Origin: Shewanella sp. c952
GTDB taxonomy: Bacteria; Pseudomonadota; Gammaproteobacteria; Enterobacterales; Shewanellaceae
Direction: 5' to 3'
NCBI RefSeq assembly: GCF_019654975.1
Contig: NZ_BPEW01000022.1
Location: 1 to 64,000 of the forward strand
DNA: 64,000 nt
Shown: one piece after another, positions 7,821-16,729 of the stretch
Position numbering within the stretch: the first letter of the stretch is position 1
How the letters are laid out: each line of letters begins with the position of its first letter
Notes under the pieces: model-generated
The model's database searches: none
Told to the model about the DNA's origin: nothing
Seen by the model: only the letters and a program-made list of their open reading frames with translations
Made by a program: the position numbers and the translations under genes

Positions 7821-9121
7821 ATAGGGCCTTCATAACCTCGGGTAAGTGGTTAAAAGGTTCTGTTCGGCTGTGGTTATTTGATCTTGGTTGCGCCAGTTTT
7901 CTGGGTGTTGGCTTGCTGGGGTTAATTATGGCATTAGCTATGCCTTTTTTGCTTGCCGATGACGCCGAGCGCAAAGTCGACACACTAATGCTGTTGATGA
8001 ATATGTTTGTCGCTTCCACTTGTGTCGCTATCGGTTGGCAGATGAACCGCTTAGCCGCTACAGAGTGGGCCGCTATTGTGCCCCAATATCGACAAAGTGT
8101 GCTGCTTCAAGCGCTTACGTTATTGATAACAAGCCTTATCATCGCCACCATTTTTTTAGCCGCACATAACGCATTTGATAAGTTTGATGAGCTACTGCTG
8201 ACACTATTATTCGGGCTCGGTTTTCTCTATTTTAGCTTGAAGAATAGCAGTGCTTTTCATCTGTCATTTGTATTGTATATCTCTTTGCCGATGTTGCCCT
8301 ACTTGGTAGACCTTTTACCTGCTAGTGGCAGTGCTTTATTGCTGTTTGCGGATTTGATTTTGCTGGTGCTTCTATGGCGCAAGCTATCAAGGTTTGGTTG
8401 GAATAGTAAGGCTCGTATTGTTTACCTTAATGGTCTAGAGATGGGCTGGTTTTGGTTGCCATCACTTAAGTCTTCCAAGCTGCTTAACCGATTCGAGCGC
8501 TATCTGCATCCCGCTAACTATTTCATTGGCCCTATGCTGACAATGATGTTGCTAGCAATGCCGCTAGTCACACTGTTTTTAGCACTTGGGGCGTATTTAC
8601 TTGATGTGCAGTTGCCTGTGCTATTTCTGTTGATTCAGTTTAGTAGTATCGCTTGCGCCATGTTGCACTGGAGCCGTATTCAACGTTGGCGCGCGGTAGA
8701 AAGTCTATTCGTATTGCCGGGCTTTGATGGCAAACAGGGCATGATTAATGCCTTCATGTTAGCCCAATACCGTTTACTGGCCATATTAACGGTTAGCATG
8801 ATGGTGACTGCTGCATTAGTCAGCTTGCTATCACCACTGATGAGTTTGTCGGTTTGGTGCCACATCGTTTTGAGTAATGTGATTGGCTGCGCGGCGATAT
8901 TAGGTTTAGGCTCGATGTGTCGTACTTCAATGCAGATCTCCGCCACAATCTTTTTTGTCGCACTGCAATCTGGCTGGGTATCTTCCTCACTTTCTACGGT
9001 GCAAAGTGGCGGTGATATTTGGCACTGGGTAGCTTGGGACGTTCCGTTGCTAATATTAGCGTTTTTCTGCCTTTGGTACGGCAAATATCGCCTATGGCGT
9101 GGTGACCTATTGTCTAGCTAA
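7817..9121 (+). CDS. ABC transporter membrane protein paired with YtrB-like ATPase
   Basis: 434-aa polytopic protein with about 10-12 hydrophobic segments. Pairs of helices lie at about 22-45 and 55-75, then clusters near 95-190, 240-290 and 315-415. No recognised catalytic domain is visible. The ATGA overlap with the ATPase gene argues strongly that it is that protein's membrane partner. Sequence conservation in this class is low, so assignment rests on topology and context. No gene follows within 330 bp, so it ends the operon. Confidence 0.75.
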   Translation: MNRAFITSGKWLKGSVRLWLFDLGCASFLGVGLLGLIMALAMPFLLADDAERKVDTLMLLMNMFVASTCVAIGWQMNRLAATEWAAIVPQYRQSVLLQALTLLITSLIIATIFLAAHNAFDKFDELLLTLLFGLGFLYFSLKNSSAFHLSFVLYISLPMLPYLVDLLPASGSALLLFADLILLVLLWRKLSRFGWNSKARIVYLNGLEMGWFWLPSLKSSKLLNRFERYLHPANYFIGPMLTMMLLAMPLVTLFLALGAYLLDVQLPVLFLLIQFSSIACAMLHWSRIQRWRAVESLFVLPGFDGKQGMINAFMLAQYRLLAILTVSMMVTAALVSLLSPLMSLSVWCHIVLSNVIGCAAILGLGSMCRTSMQISATIFFVALQSGWVSSSLSTVQSGGDIWHWVAWDVPLLILAFFCLWYGKYRLWRGDLLSS

Positions 9122-9458
9122 CTGTTTGAAACTGTTATCAACCGGCTGGTTTTGTTGTGTTGCGGATGACAGGTTTTTATTGCCGGGCACTAAACGGCTA
9201 TGTTTGAAATCAATATAGAATTAATTAGCCAGCCTTTTTGCGGCGTAATTACATACACTTGTTACTGAGGTGTTTCTGTTTTAATTGAGCTGGTTAGCTT
9301 AAGATATTTTTTGTTAATCGAAGGCCGTTCATCAGCATGAGCGGTCTTTTTTTGTGTTTGACTTAACACTAATAGAGCAAAAGCTCTTAGTTTTTGAGCG
9401 AACTTCGAGTAAACTTACTTTAAAGCGGAACACTTGTAAGCTAAAAGGTAGTTATTTT
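9122..9458. other. 337-bp intergenic region before the acyl-CoA synthetase gene
   Basis: It holds no convincing gene. It contains a hairpin with T tract at 9323-9353 and an AT-rich stretch that could carry the promoter of the downstream gene. The reading frame of the downstream gene extends back to 9354, but no ribosome-binding site supports that start. Confidence 0.6.
9323..9353 (+). terminator. likely Rho-independent terminator
   Basis: A 10-bp stem (GGCCGTTCAT / ATGAGCGGTC, two G-T pairs) with loop CAGC is followed by seven T. It lies about 200 bp past the ABC permease stop. Confidence 0.65.
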
Positions 9459-11255
9459 ATGTCACTCGAGTCATTTCACGTTATACGTCTTATACAGCAA
9501 CAGAGCCAAGCACTTGGCGATGCGATAGCACTCGAAGGATTCGAAATGGCCGCTCCTTGGCATCAAGTTAGCTGGGGCCAGTTTGATGTTGTCACCTCAA
9601 AAATTGCACGGGTGTTAATCCAGTTTGGCATAGAGTCGCAAGACCGTGCGGTGATCCTTTCACAGAACTGTCCGCAGTGGACCTGTGCTGATTTAGGCTT
9701 ATTAAAGGCTAAAGCGGTGGTGGTGCCTATCTACCCGACTAGCACTTTAGAACAAGCTGCTTACATAGTTAACGACGCACAGGCTAAACTTATTTTTGCT
9801 GGCGACGCAGAGCAATACGCTATGGCGTGTGATTTGATTGCCCAATGTGATTCAGTATCGCGCATTGTGGTTTTCGATAAGAGTGTGCCGCTGCAAGATA
9901 ACCATAATCACTTTTACTTAGATACACTGCTGGAGCGAGAGCTCGATAAGGCAGTCGATACAGAGTTGCAAAAGCGACTCGCCGATACCAGTCTTGACGA
10001 TCTACTCACGCTTATATACACCTCTGGTACCACGGGTGAGCCAAAAGGGGTGATGTTAGATCACCGTAATATTGCATCAACTGTGCGCCAACACGATCAG
10101 AAGATGAACTTCGAAACTGGCGATACTTCATTGGCATTTTTGCCATTAAGCCATGTATTTGAGCGTGGTTGGAGCTTCTATGTGCTTTGTCGTGGTGGTC
10201 ACAATGTTTATCTGCAGGATCCAATGACAGCAAAAGACGCCATTACTGCTGTGCGTCCGCATACATTATGTGTTGTGCCGCGTTTCCTAGAGAAAGTTTA
10301 TAGCGCAGTACAAGATAAGGTGAGTAAAGCCCCCAATGCACGACAGAAAATGTTTGCTTGGGCGATGTCAGTGGGTGAGCGCCAGTTTGAAGTCAGCCAA
10401 GGCCGAGCTAAAGGCTCTGCAATGTTGAATTTGCAGTGGGCAATAGCCAACAAGCTAGTTTATAGCAAGCTGCAACAGGTATTGGGTGGTCGTCTTAAAT
10501 TTATGCCCTGTGGCGGTGCTGCGCTAGACACTAAAGTGGCTAGCTTCTTCCATAGCATTAATGTACCTGTGCTGTGTGGTTACGGTATGACTGAAACCAC
10601 TGCAACAGTGACCTGTAATACGTTGGGTAACAGAGTGACTGGCTCAAATGGACAAGTATTACCTGAAACCGAGATTAAGCTTGGTAAAGACAACGAAATT
10701 CTTGTTCGTGGTGATACGGTTATGCGTGGTTACTATAACCGCCCACAAGAAACCGAAGAAACCTTTGAAGATGGCTGGCTTAAAACCGGTGATGCGGGCC
10801 ACATTGACGAAAACGGCAATCTGTTTATCACTGACCGTATTAAAGAGCTAATGAAAACCTCAAACGGAAAGTATATTGCCCCGCAGCGTGTTGAGGGCAA
10901 AGTCGGCTGTTGTCCATTCATCGAACAGGTAGCGATTATTGCTGATGCGCGTAACTACGTTACCGCATTGATTGTGCCTGCATTCGAGTCTTTAGAAGTA
11001 TGGGCAAAAGAGAAGGGCGTGCATTATGAATCGCCACTTGAGTTGCTGCGTCATTCCCATGTTGTAGAGCACTTTGAAGAGCGCTTAAAGACCTTACAAA
11101 CAGAGCTCGCAGGGTTTGAGAAGATTAAAAAATTCACTCTACTGCCTGATGCATTTTCAATGGAAGCGGGTTTAATCACTCCAACAATGAAGCTACGCCG
11201 TAAGGTTATTTACAATAAGTATGCGCGAGAAATCGATAAGATGTATGCGCGGTAA
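9459..11255 (+). CDS. long-chain acyl-CoA synthetase (AMP-forming)
   Basis: 598-aa adenylate-forming enzyme that activates fatty acids with ATP and CoA, probably at the cytoplasmic membrane face. The P-loop-like motif YTSGTTGEPKG lies near 186-196, the A5 motif YGMTETTATV near 370, and TGD plus ITDRIKEL(M)KTSNGKYIAP in the C-terminal subdomain. This is the bubblegum/FadD15-type layout of about 600 aa. ATG at 9459 is chosen because AAAGGT precedes it by about 10 nt; the upstream extension lacks conservation-like features. A strong terminator follows, separating it from a thioesterase gene that could act on its products. Confidence 0.92.
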   Translation: MSLESFHVIRLIQQQSQALGDAIALEGFEMAAPWHQVSWGQFDVVTSKIARVLIQFGIESQDRAVILSQNCPQWTCADLGLLKAKAVVVPIYPTSTLEQAAYIVNDAQAKLIFAGDAEQYAMACDLIAQCDSVSRIVVFDKSVPLQDNHNHFYLDTLLERELDKAVDTELQKRLADTSLDDLLTLIYTSGTTGEPKGVMLDHRNIASTVRQHDQKMNFETGDTSLAFLPLSHVFERGWSFYVLCRGGHNVYLQDPMTAKDAITAVRPHTLCVVPRFLEKVYSAVQDKVSKAPNARQKMFAWAMSVGERQFEVSQGRAKGSAMLNLQWAIANKLVYSKLQQVLGGRLKFMPCGGAALDTKVASFFHSINVPVLCGYGMTETTATVTCNTLGNRVTGSNGQVLPETEIKLGKDNEILVRGDTVMRGYYNRPQETEETFEDGWLKTGDAGHIDENGNLFITDRIKELMKTSNGKYIAPQRVEGKVGCCPFIEQVAIIADARNYVTALIVPAFESLEVWAKEKGVHYESPLELLRHSHVVEHFEERLKTLQTELAGFEKIKKFTLLPDAFSMEAGLITPTMKLRRKVIYNKYAREIDKMYAR

Positions 11256-11274
11256 AAGATTAACACAGCAATAG

Positions 11275-11300
11275 AAAAGGGATGCGATGCATCCCTTTTT
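11275..11300 (+). terminator. Rho-independent terminator after the acyl-CoA synthetase gene
   Basis: The stem AAAAGGGATGC / GCATCCCTTTT with a 3-nt loop ends in T's. It is 20 bp after the stop codon. Confidence 0.9.
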
Positions 11301-11428
11301 GCTATCTGGCTTAAAATAAGCAGAGCAGGTATAACTCGAGGTGAGCAAATACTGCGTTGAAAAAGAAATATCGGTAGAATGAATCGATAACATGCCAACA
11401 ATAATAACAAGCATAAGGAAGAGACAGC

Positions 11429-11833
11429 GTGCAGCAGAGTGAATTTAGCTTAACCATACAACCGCGTTTTTGTGAAACCGATGCGCTAGGTCATATCAAT
11501 AACACGGTGATCCCAGTTTGGTTTGAAGCGGGCAGAGAACCGATTTTTAAGATCTTTAATCCACAGCAAGACTTGTCGAAATGGAATCTCATTGTCGCAG
11601 GTTTTACCATCGCCTTTAACGCACCGACTTACTTTGCGAGTGACGTGACAGTCAAAACTTGGGTCAGTCGCATTGGCAATAGTAGTTTCGAGCTCACTCA
11701 GAGCTGTTGGCAAAACGGCAAAAAAACCGCAGAAGCGCAAACGGCGATGGTGCATTACGATTATGCCGCCGAAAAAAGTGTACCTTTGAGTGAAGAGGTA
11801 CGGCAGCAGCTGGCTTTGTTAACGGGTGAATAG
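11429..11833 (+). CDS. acyl-CoA thioesterase, 4HBT hot-dog family
   Basis: 134-aa single hot-dog domain protein that would hydrolyse acyl-CoA thioesters in the cytoplasm. The signature RFCETDALGHINNTVIPVWFE (about 13-33) is the YbgC/FcbC-type active-site segment, with Asp18 and the GHINN loop. The start is GTG with AAGGAAGAG upstream. It lies beyond a terminator from the acyl-CoA synthetase, so it probably has its own promoter. A second hot-dog gene of the same type lies 1 kb away on the other strand. Acyl chain preference is not predictable. Confidence 0.85.
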   Translation: MQQSEFSLTIQPRFCETDALGHINNTVIPVWFEAGREPIFKIFNPQQDLSKWNLIVAGFTIAFNAPTYFASDVTVKTWVSRIGNSSFELTQSCWQNGKKTAEAQTAMVHYDYAAEKSVPLSEEVRQQLALLTGE

Positions 11834-11844
11834 TGTCATCCACG

Positions 11845-12522
11845 TTATTCCATCTCAATAATGATGAAGCTGCAGTTTAGCGGGGCAAACTCGACTTCTT
11901 TTAATGGAGTGAAAAGTTGCGCGGGGCTATCGCCTCGCCATGTCTTTCTCATTACCTCTTTACGTATATAGTCCTGCTGGTGCTCCATGATGTGAATAGT
12001 GAGCGTCTCGCCATCAAATAACCACTGGCCTTGATAGCTATCTAGCTGCTCTAATTCTGTATCTAACACTTCATGTTCGAGGGTGACATTACCGCCTGGA
12101 TTTAATGCTAATAGCGTGTCGCCTGCTGTGCAGTTGTCACTTCTTAACCAGCTAGGAAGCGTGGCTGTAGACTGACTGCCGCGGATATAGAGACCGATAT
12201 TATCGATACTGTAAAAGTGTTTTCCCTCAGCAAATTTATAGGTTTGCGGCTGATTAAACCCAAGTTGTTGTAACAGGGTTATCAACTGCTCGATAGCATC
12301 TTGATTTTGTTGGGCGGGGTTCATGGCGATACTGGTATCTGACAATTCAGCGGGGATCTCCAGTTGCGTCAACGTTACCTGCCAGCCTTGCGCTTCAAGT
12401 TGCTGGCTTAATGCATTGAGTTTAGCTGGCTTAACGCCATTAGCGCTGATAAAAGCATGTTGCTGGGCACAGCCAATTAGCAATAAAACGCTGGCTAAAC
12501 TAATAAGTACCGCTTGCCTAAT
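11845..12522 (-). CDS. putative lipoprotein, unknown function
   Basis: About 225 aa if read from an ATT codon at 12522. That reading gives a typical lipoprotein signal with lipobox LIGC. The first conventional start in frame is TTG at 12483, which would leave only four residues before the Cys. The frame is continuous with the preceding acetyltransferase gene, whose TAG stop directly abuts this ATT. The body is polar, with no recognised domain; the C-terminal 30 residues look like a beta sandwich edge. I know no function. ATT initiation with coupling to the upstream gene, or a TTG start, are the alternatives. Confidence 0.6.
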   Translation of the reverse strand: MRQAVLISLASVLLLIGCAQQHAFISANGVKPAKLNALSQQLEAQGWQVTLTQLEIPAELSDTSIAMNPAQQNQDAIEQLITLLQQLGFNQPQTYKFAEGKHFYSIDNIGLYIRGSQSTATLPSWLRSDNCTAGDTLLALNPGGNVTLEHEVLDTELEQLDSYQGQWLFDGETLTIHIMEHQQDYIRKEVMRKTWRGDSPAQLFTPLKEVEFAPLNCSFIIIEME

Positions 12523-12789
12523 CTAAAGGAATTTTTGTACATACCAACAACTTGCTTCTAGCTGTAATCCTTGCGATTTTGCCCATGCTATACCATGTCT
12601 AACCAACTTCTCTGCTAAGCCTTTTCCGCGCAGTTCGTTGGGGACAAAGGTATGAGTGAAATTGCAAATACTATGGTTATTAAGCCGAGTATTACTCGGC
12701 AAAATCTCATAAGTGAGTAACGCTTGCGCTGCGCCTAGATTAATCACAAATTGGTGATTATCAGACTGATGGACAATCTTTTCACTCAT
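12523..12789 (-). CDS. GNAT-like N-acetyltransferase (YjdJ-type, short form)
   Basis: 88-aa mini-acetyltransferase of the Acetyltransf_CG type. The acetyl-CoA binding segment NELRGKGLAEKLVRHGI (about 51-67) is preceded by the THTFVP beta strand and followed by the conserved SCWYVQKFL C-terminus. Proteins of this size are widespread and their substrate is generally unknown. AAGGAT precedes ATG by about 8 nt. The stop codon is immediately followed, in the same frame, by the putative lipoprotein coding region, which suggests coupled translation. The family is clear; the acceptor substrate is not. Confidence 0.83.
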   Translation of the reverse strand: MSEKIVHQSDNHQFVINLGAAQALLTYEILPSNTRLNNHSICNFTHTFVPNELRGKGLAEKLVRHGIAWAKSQGLQLEASCWYVQKFL

Positions 12790-12852
12790 CTAAAATCCTT
12801 TGAATTTACTTAAACTTCAAAAGAAAACCATACAGATATATCTGGCTCAGAG

Positions 12853-13278
12853 CTACTGCAGATAGGTTTTTAACGCGTCCAATAGCTGTGGCGTTAATTG
12901 CGCTTTTTGTCCCGTTTTAAAGTTAAACATCACCACTTGAGATGAGCCAATAGTGGTTACAGCTTGCTGGGTTTGGCTAAAAACGTGGTAGTGCATCATG
13001 AATCGGTCATCATTAATGTCACTGATGCTGACACCAACGACTAAGGTGTCGGGGAAGGTCACTGGTCGTTTATAGCGCGCTTGGTTTTCGCTGATCACCG
13101 GACCTACCGCGGTTTTTTGTAGATCTTCGAGTAGATTGATTTGGTTAAAGAAGTCGATTCTGGCGGTTTCGAAATAGCGAAAATAAACCACATTATTGAC
13201 GTGTTGTAGGGCATCCATTTCGCCCCAGGCGACGTTTATTGAAGTATTTATCGGGTATTGCTCGAGAAACTTATCCAT
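12853..13278 (-). CDS. acyl-CoA thioesterase, 4HBT hot-dog family
   Basis: 141-aa hot-dog protein. The active-site segment WGEMDALQHVNNVVYFRYFE (about 18-37) matches the YbgC/FcbC pattern with catalytic-type Asp22 and HVNN. It differs clearly in sequence from the 134-aa paralogue encoded nearby on the plus strand, so this is not a recent duplication. It lies upstream of the small acetyltransferase gene on the same strand, separated by 63 bp, and may be co-transcribed with it. It probably hydrolyses acyl-CoA esters; chain preference unknown. Confidence 0.87.
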   Translation of the reverse strand: MDKFLEQYPINTSINVAWGEMDALQHVNNVVYFRYFETARIDFFNQINLLEDLQKTAVGPVISENQARYKRPVTFPDTLVVGVSISDINDDRFMMHYHVFSQTQQAVTTIGSSQVVMFNFKTGQKAQLTPQLLDALKTYLQ

Positions 13279-13382
13279 AATGATCTCTTATTATTAGTGT
13301 AAATCGATTTCAAACGGTTGTTTGATTTTTGTTCAGCATACCAGCATGCTGTTATCGCAACAAGGACTAGTGAGAGGTATCT

Positions 13383-14135
13383 GTGAGAGCAATTTATATC
13401 GGTGGATTAGCATGTTGCAGTTTATTCGCGGTTAGCCTGTGCCAAGCAAAAACAGTGAGCCAATTTGAGCCAGTTAAATCCTCGCAAGAGCAGCAAGCCT
13501 ACAAGCTAATTAAATCTGTTGAGCCACAACTACAATTGCTAGTTGATGAGTTACCGCTGCAGCAACCTGTACAGATCGTCTATGGTGCCGAAGACGGGCC
13601 TCTATTTGATCCTCAGTTAATGCAGATCCATATTCCTTATTCGTTTATTACTGAGGTCTTTAACCGCTTTAGCGCAGACAACTATCAAGAAACAGGCATT
13701 AGTGCTGCAACTGCAACTCAAGATGCGTTATTGCACACCATTGGTCACGAATATGGACATGCCTTTATATACGCGAATCAAGTGATGGTGTTGGGTAAGG
13801 AGGAAGATGCAGTTGATACTCTAGCGACCTTACTGCTAATCAATTCGTTTGATGATGGTGCAGATATCGCGCTCAGCGCTGCGGATCTGTTTGCTTTAGA
13901 AGATGAAAGTATTGAAGAATTTGAAGAGCAAGATTTTGCCGATGAGCACAGCCTAGATGCGCAGCGATATTTTGCTACTCTGTGTTTAATCTATGGCAGT
14001 GATCCACAGAAGTTTGTTGGGATGCTCGATAGGCCACAGTCATTGCTACAAAACGGCGAGTATTGCCAAGAGGAGTATTTCCGCCAGAGTGATAATTGGG
14101 ATAGGTTAAAGCAACAATATATCGTCGAAGAATAA
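13383..14135 (+). CDS. exported DUF4344-type putative metallopeptidase
   Basis: 250-aa protein with a signal peptide (hydrophobic 5-20, cleavage near CQA). A zinc motif HEYGH sits in LLHTIGHEYGHAF (about 117-129), followed by a run of Asp/Glu residues near 178-190. The layout (late HExxH with an EDAVDTLA helix after it) fits the DUF4344 family, in which that helix supplies the third ligand. The start is GTG, preceded by GAGAGGT. The gene stands alone between divergent and convergent neighbours and ends at a bidirectional terminator. It is presumably periplasmic; no substrate is known to me. Confidence 0.82.
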   Translation: MRAIYIGGLACCSLFAVSLCQAKTVSQFEPVKSSQEQQAYKLIKSVEPQLQLLVDELPLQQPVQIVYGAEDGPLFDPQLMQIHIPYSFITEVFNRFSADNYQETGISAATATQDALLHTIGHEYGHAFIYANQVMVLGKEEDAVDTLATLLLINSFDDGADIALSAADLFALEDESIEEFEEQDFADEHSLDAQRYFATLCLIYGSDPQKFVGMLDRPQSLLQNGEYCQEEYFRQSDNWDRLKQQYIVEE

Positions 14136-14149
14136 ACAGAAAAAACAAA

Positions 14150-14175
14150 AAAGGCATTCGGTTAAGAATGCCTTT
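14150..14175. terminator. bidirectional terminator
   Basis: AAAGGCATTC / GAATGCCTTT with a 6-nt loop, preceded by A's and followed by T's. It lies between the convergent metallopeptidase and mtnC genes. Confidence 0.9.
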
Positions 14176-14193
14176 AACAGTATGTGCTATAGC

Positions 14194-14871
14194 TTACAGT
14201 TCAATTTCAGCAAAGCTGCTTATCTGTTTAAAATCACCCGTGCGTTGATTGTCTTGGCGCACCATTTGTACCACATTTAAACCTGCTTCACTGGCTGCTT
14301 TTAGCTCTTCAAGCACATCAGAAACAAATAGAATCTGCTTCGGACTAAGGCTTATCGTATTGAGGATATTGCAGTAAGCTTGCTTAAAGCGTTTGTTACC
14401 CGTGCGGGTGTCAAAGTGGCCGTTAAACTTATCAGTTAAATCGCCAGCATCGCTATTACCAAATAGTAATTTCTGTGCATCAACAGAACCGGATGAGAAG
14501 CTATACACTCGCAGGCCTTGCTGCTTGTAACCGTCTAGTGCTTCGATAAAGTCTGGGAAGATATGCCCTTTAAACTCACCGTTAGCGTAACCTTGCTTCC
14601 AAATTAAACCTTGAATGGTTTTAAGTGGTGTCGCTTTGCGGTCTTCTTCAATCCACTGCAACAATATTTCAGTTACTCGAGCAAGATCAGCGTCAGGTTC
14701 TAGTGCGATATCTTGTACATCACAAATGCAGTTTTCGACTAAAACATTGTGTTGATTTTCTGCAAGAAAAGCGGGTAATACCTTAGCTGAATAAGGAAAA
14801 AGTACATCCTCAATAAAGTTAAGATCGGTAGTTGTACCGGCTGTATCTACGACAATGGCTCTGATACCCAT
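14194..14871 (-). CDS. mtnC: enolase-phosphatase E1 (acireductone synthase)
   Basis: 225-aa HAD-superfamily enzyme of methionine salvage. It enolises and dephosphorylates 2,3-diketo-5-methylthiopentyl-1-phosphate to acireductone. Motif I reads DTAGTTTD (9-16); most family members have DIEGTT, so Glu11 is replaced by Ala here. Motif II is YSFSSGS (about 122-128) and motif III/IV contains [12 protein letters not shown] with the paired acidic residues. Length equals the family norm. No other salvage genes (mtnA, mtnB, mtnD, mtnK) are adjacent. From memory, other Shewanella sequences share the DTAG form, so it is probably lineage-specific rather than a lesion. Confidence 0.92.
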   Translation of the reverse strand: MGIRAIVVDTAGTTTDLNFIEDVLFPYSAKVLPAFLAENQHNVLVENCICDVQDIALEPDADLARVTEILLQWIEEDRKATPLKTIQGLIWKQGYANGEFKGHIFPDFIEALDGYKQQGLRVYSFSSGSVDAQKLLFGNSDAGDLTDKFNGHFDTRTGNKRFKQAYCNILNTISLSPKQILFVSDVLEELKAASEAGLNVVQMVRQDNQRTGDFKQISSFAEIEL

Positions 14872-15327
14872 GATGTTTGGTTACTCCGCAATGTGCTATT
14901 GATCTGTTTATTGCTCAGATCCTAAGCTGAAACGGCCTGTTTGGCTAGTTTATTCGGACCGCAAATCGTAGTTAATTTTCAGTCATGTAGGTTTGGTAAA
15001 ACTTTCTAGGAATTGCTATCGAATTCTTAAGCTAACGAAGGAGCTAATACTGAGTAAGTTTGTTGTTCACTAACATGTAGTAAACTTAAACGAACTGCTT
15101 TTGTTACATTGTGCAAGTATGGTCATGCTCGTCTATTTAATGGCGGATCTTTTCGGTATGGGATAGTTGCGTGTAATTAAAGTATCTGTACATATAGTTA
15201 TTGCAGGTAATTGGAACCTCGGGTGCCTGAAGCCACTCCAAGGTTCCTGAAATAATAAAAGACTAACAGCCACCCCCAAAACGATGAGTACCCTCATCGC
15301 TCAGGTGTCCCCGATTTTTATAGAAAA
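14872..15327. other. 456-bp intergenic region between mtnC and hutI
   Basis: No gene was found. It contains an inverted repeat GGAACCT (15213-15219) / AGGTTCC (15241-15247) and, nearer hutI, a hairpin that reads as the hutI terminator. The rest is AT-rich sequence that could include the mtnC promoter. Confidence 0.6.
15278..15299 (-). terminator. terminator of hutI
   Basis: The stem CGATGAG (15282-15288) / CTCATCG (15293-15299), 4-nt loop, is followed on the minus strand by TTTT (15278-15281). It is 29 bp after the hutI stop. Confidence 0.75.
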
Positions 15328-16554
15328 TTACTGATGTACTAAACGGCCATTCTTAACCACTTCGATACAAGAGCCAACACCGTAGGTGTAGGAAAGCTCT
15401 GCGGGGGTGCTAATATTCCATAAACAGAAATCGGCGGTCATTCCAGCTTCTAACACGCCGACTTCAGCTTCAATCCCTAAGGCTTTGGCAGCGTTGCGAG
15501 TCATACCTGCGAGTGCTTCTTCTGGGGTTATGCGCATTAAGGTACAAGCCATGTTCAGCATCAAAAGGCTAGAACACATTGGCGATGAGCCTGGGTTATA
15601 GTCACTGGCAACCACCATAGGGACTTGGTATTGGCGTAGCAGCTCAATAGGAGGTAGCTGGGTTTCCCGTAGGAAGTAAAAAGCACCGGGCAGTAAGGTG
15701 GCACAGGTGCCGCTTTCGCTCAGGGCTTTGACGCCGGCTTCATCAAGGTATTCGATATGGTCTACAGACTTGGCGCCTAGCTTGGCTGCCATGGCTGAAC
15801 CGCCTAAATTTGATAGCTGCTCAGCGTGGAGCTTGATATCCAGTCCTGCATCTTTGGCTGCGGTCAGCACTCGCTCAGTTTGCTCTAAGCTAAAGGCGAT
15901 ATTCTCACAGAATACATCGACGGCATCGGCAAGACCTTCGGCAATCACTTGAGGCAGCATCTCGTTGATCACTAAATCGACATAGGCGTCGCTATCATTT
16001 TTGTATTCTGGCGGGATTGCATGCGCACCTAAAAAGGTAGTTTTTACATCCACGTGATGATGCTTACCTAGCTCGCGTGCTACCCGCAGCAGTTTTAACT
16101 CGGTTTCAATATCTAAGCCGTAACCCGATTTGATTTCAACTGTGGTGACACCTTCTTTTGCCAGTGCATTAAGGCGCTGACGGCCTAGCTCAAACAGTTC
16201 GGCTTCGTCGGCTTCACGGCAGGCTTTAACGGTTGAGATGATACCGCCGCCACTACGAGCAATCTCTTCGTAGCTAGCACCTTGCAGTCGTAGTTCAAAT
16301 TCATTGGCACGGTTGCCTGCAAATACTAAATGGGTGTGAGCATCAATCAGCCCCGGAGTAATCCAGCCACCTTTACCTTTGTAAATTGGCGTGGCAAGTA
16401 CATCAAATTCTGGCAGCTCGCTACGTTTCCCTACCCAGGCAATTTTGCCATCTTTAACCGCTAATGCAGCATCTTTGATTGCACCGTAAGGCTCTGAAAT
16501 GGTTGGTGACATGGTAGCGATATTGATATCAATCCAGACTTGATCCCACGACAT
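15328..16554 (-). CDS. hutI: imidazolonepropionase
   Basis: 408-aa amidohydrolase that opens 4-imidazolone-5-propionate to N-formimino-L-glutamate, the third step of histidine breakdown. The metal-binding [10 protein letters not shown] follows GWITPGLI near residue 70. A KSGYGLD segment, [11 protein letters not shown] and VDHIEYLD carry further ligands, and SDYNPGS is the late conserved Asp. The start MSWDQV is chosen for an AGAGAG ribosome-binding site; a 20-residue extension is not supported. It is divergent from hutC, with the HutC palindrome between them, so it should be induced by urocanate together with hutUH. Confidence 0.96.
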   Translation of the reverse strand: MSWDQVWIDINIATMSPTISEPYGAIKDAALAVKDGKIAWVGKRSELPEFDVLATPIYKGKGGWITPGLIDAHTHLVFAGNRANEFELRLQGASYEEIARSGGGIISTVKACREADEAELFELGRQRLNALAKEGVTTVEIKSGYGLDIETELKLLRVARELGKHHHVDVKTTFLGAHAIPPEYKNDSDAYVDLVINEMLPQVIAEGLADAVDVFCENIAFSLEQTERVLTAAKDAGLDIKLHAEQLSNLGGSAMAAKLGAKSVDHIEYLDEAGVKALSESGTCATLLPGAFYFLRETQLPPIELLRQYQVPMVVASDYNPGSSPMCSSLLMLNMACTLMRITPEEALAGMTRNAAKALGIEAEVGVLEAGMTADFCLWNISTPAELSYTYGVGSCIEVVKNGRLVHQ

Positions 16555-16645
16555 ACTGCACTCTCTTTTTGTTGTTTTAGCTAGTGGTTGAATACTAACA
16601 CTAAGCATCGTCACGAAAAATAATTTGTGAGCTAGCTTGTATTTA

Positions 16646-16659
16646 CTTGTATATACAAG
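16646..16659. promoter_or_regulatory. HutC operator
   Basis: The perfect 14-bp palindrome CTTGTATATACAAG lies between the divergent hutI and hutC genes. It matches the TGTAnnTACA-type core bound by HutC repressors of the GntR family. Control by urocanate is known for the family and inferred here. Confidence 0.8.
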
Positions 16660-16729
16660 CTAGGATTGTAGCCGAGTTTTTGATCATTATAAATAGCAGA
16701 CAACTGTTAATTGACCGCTAACACCCAGC

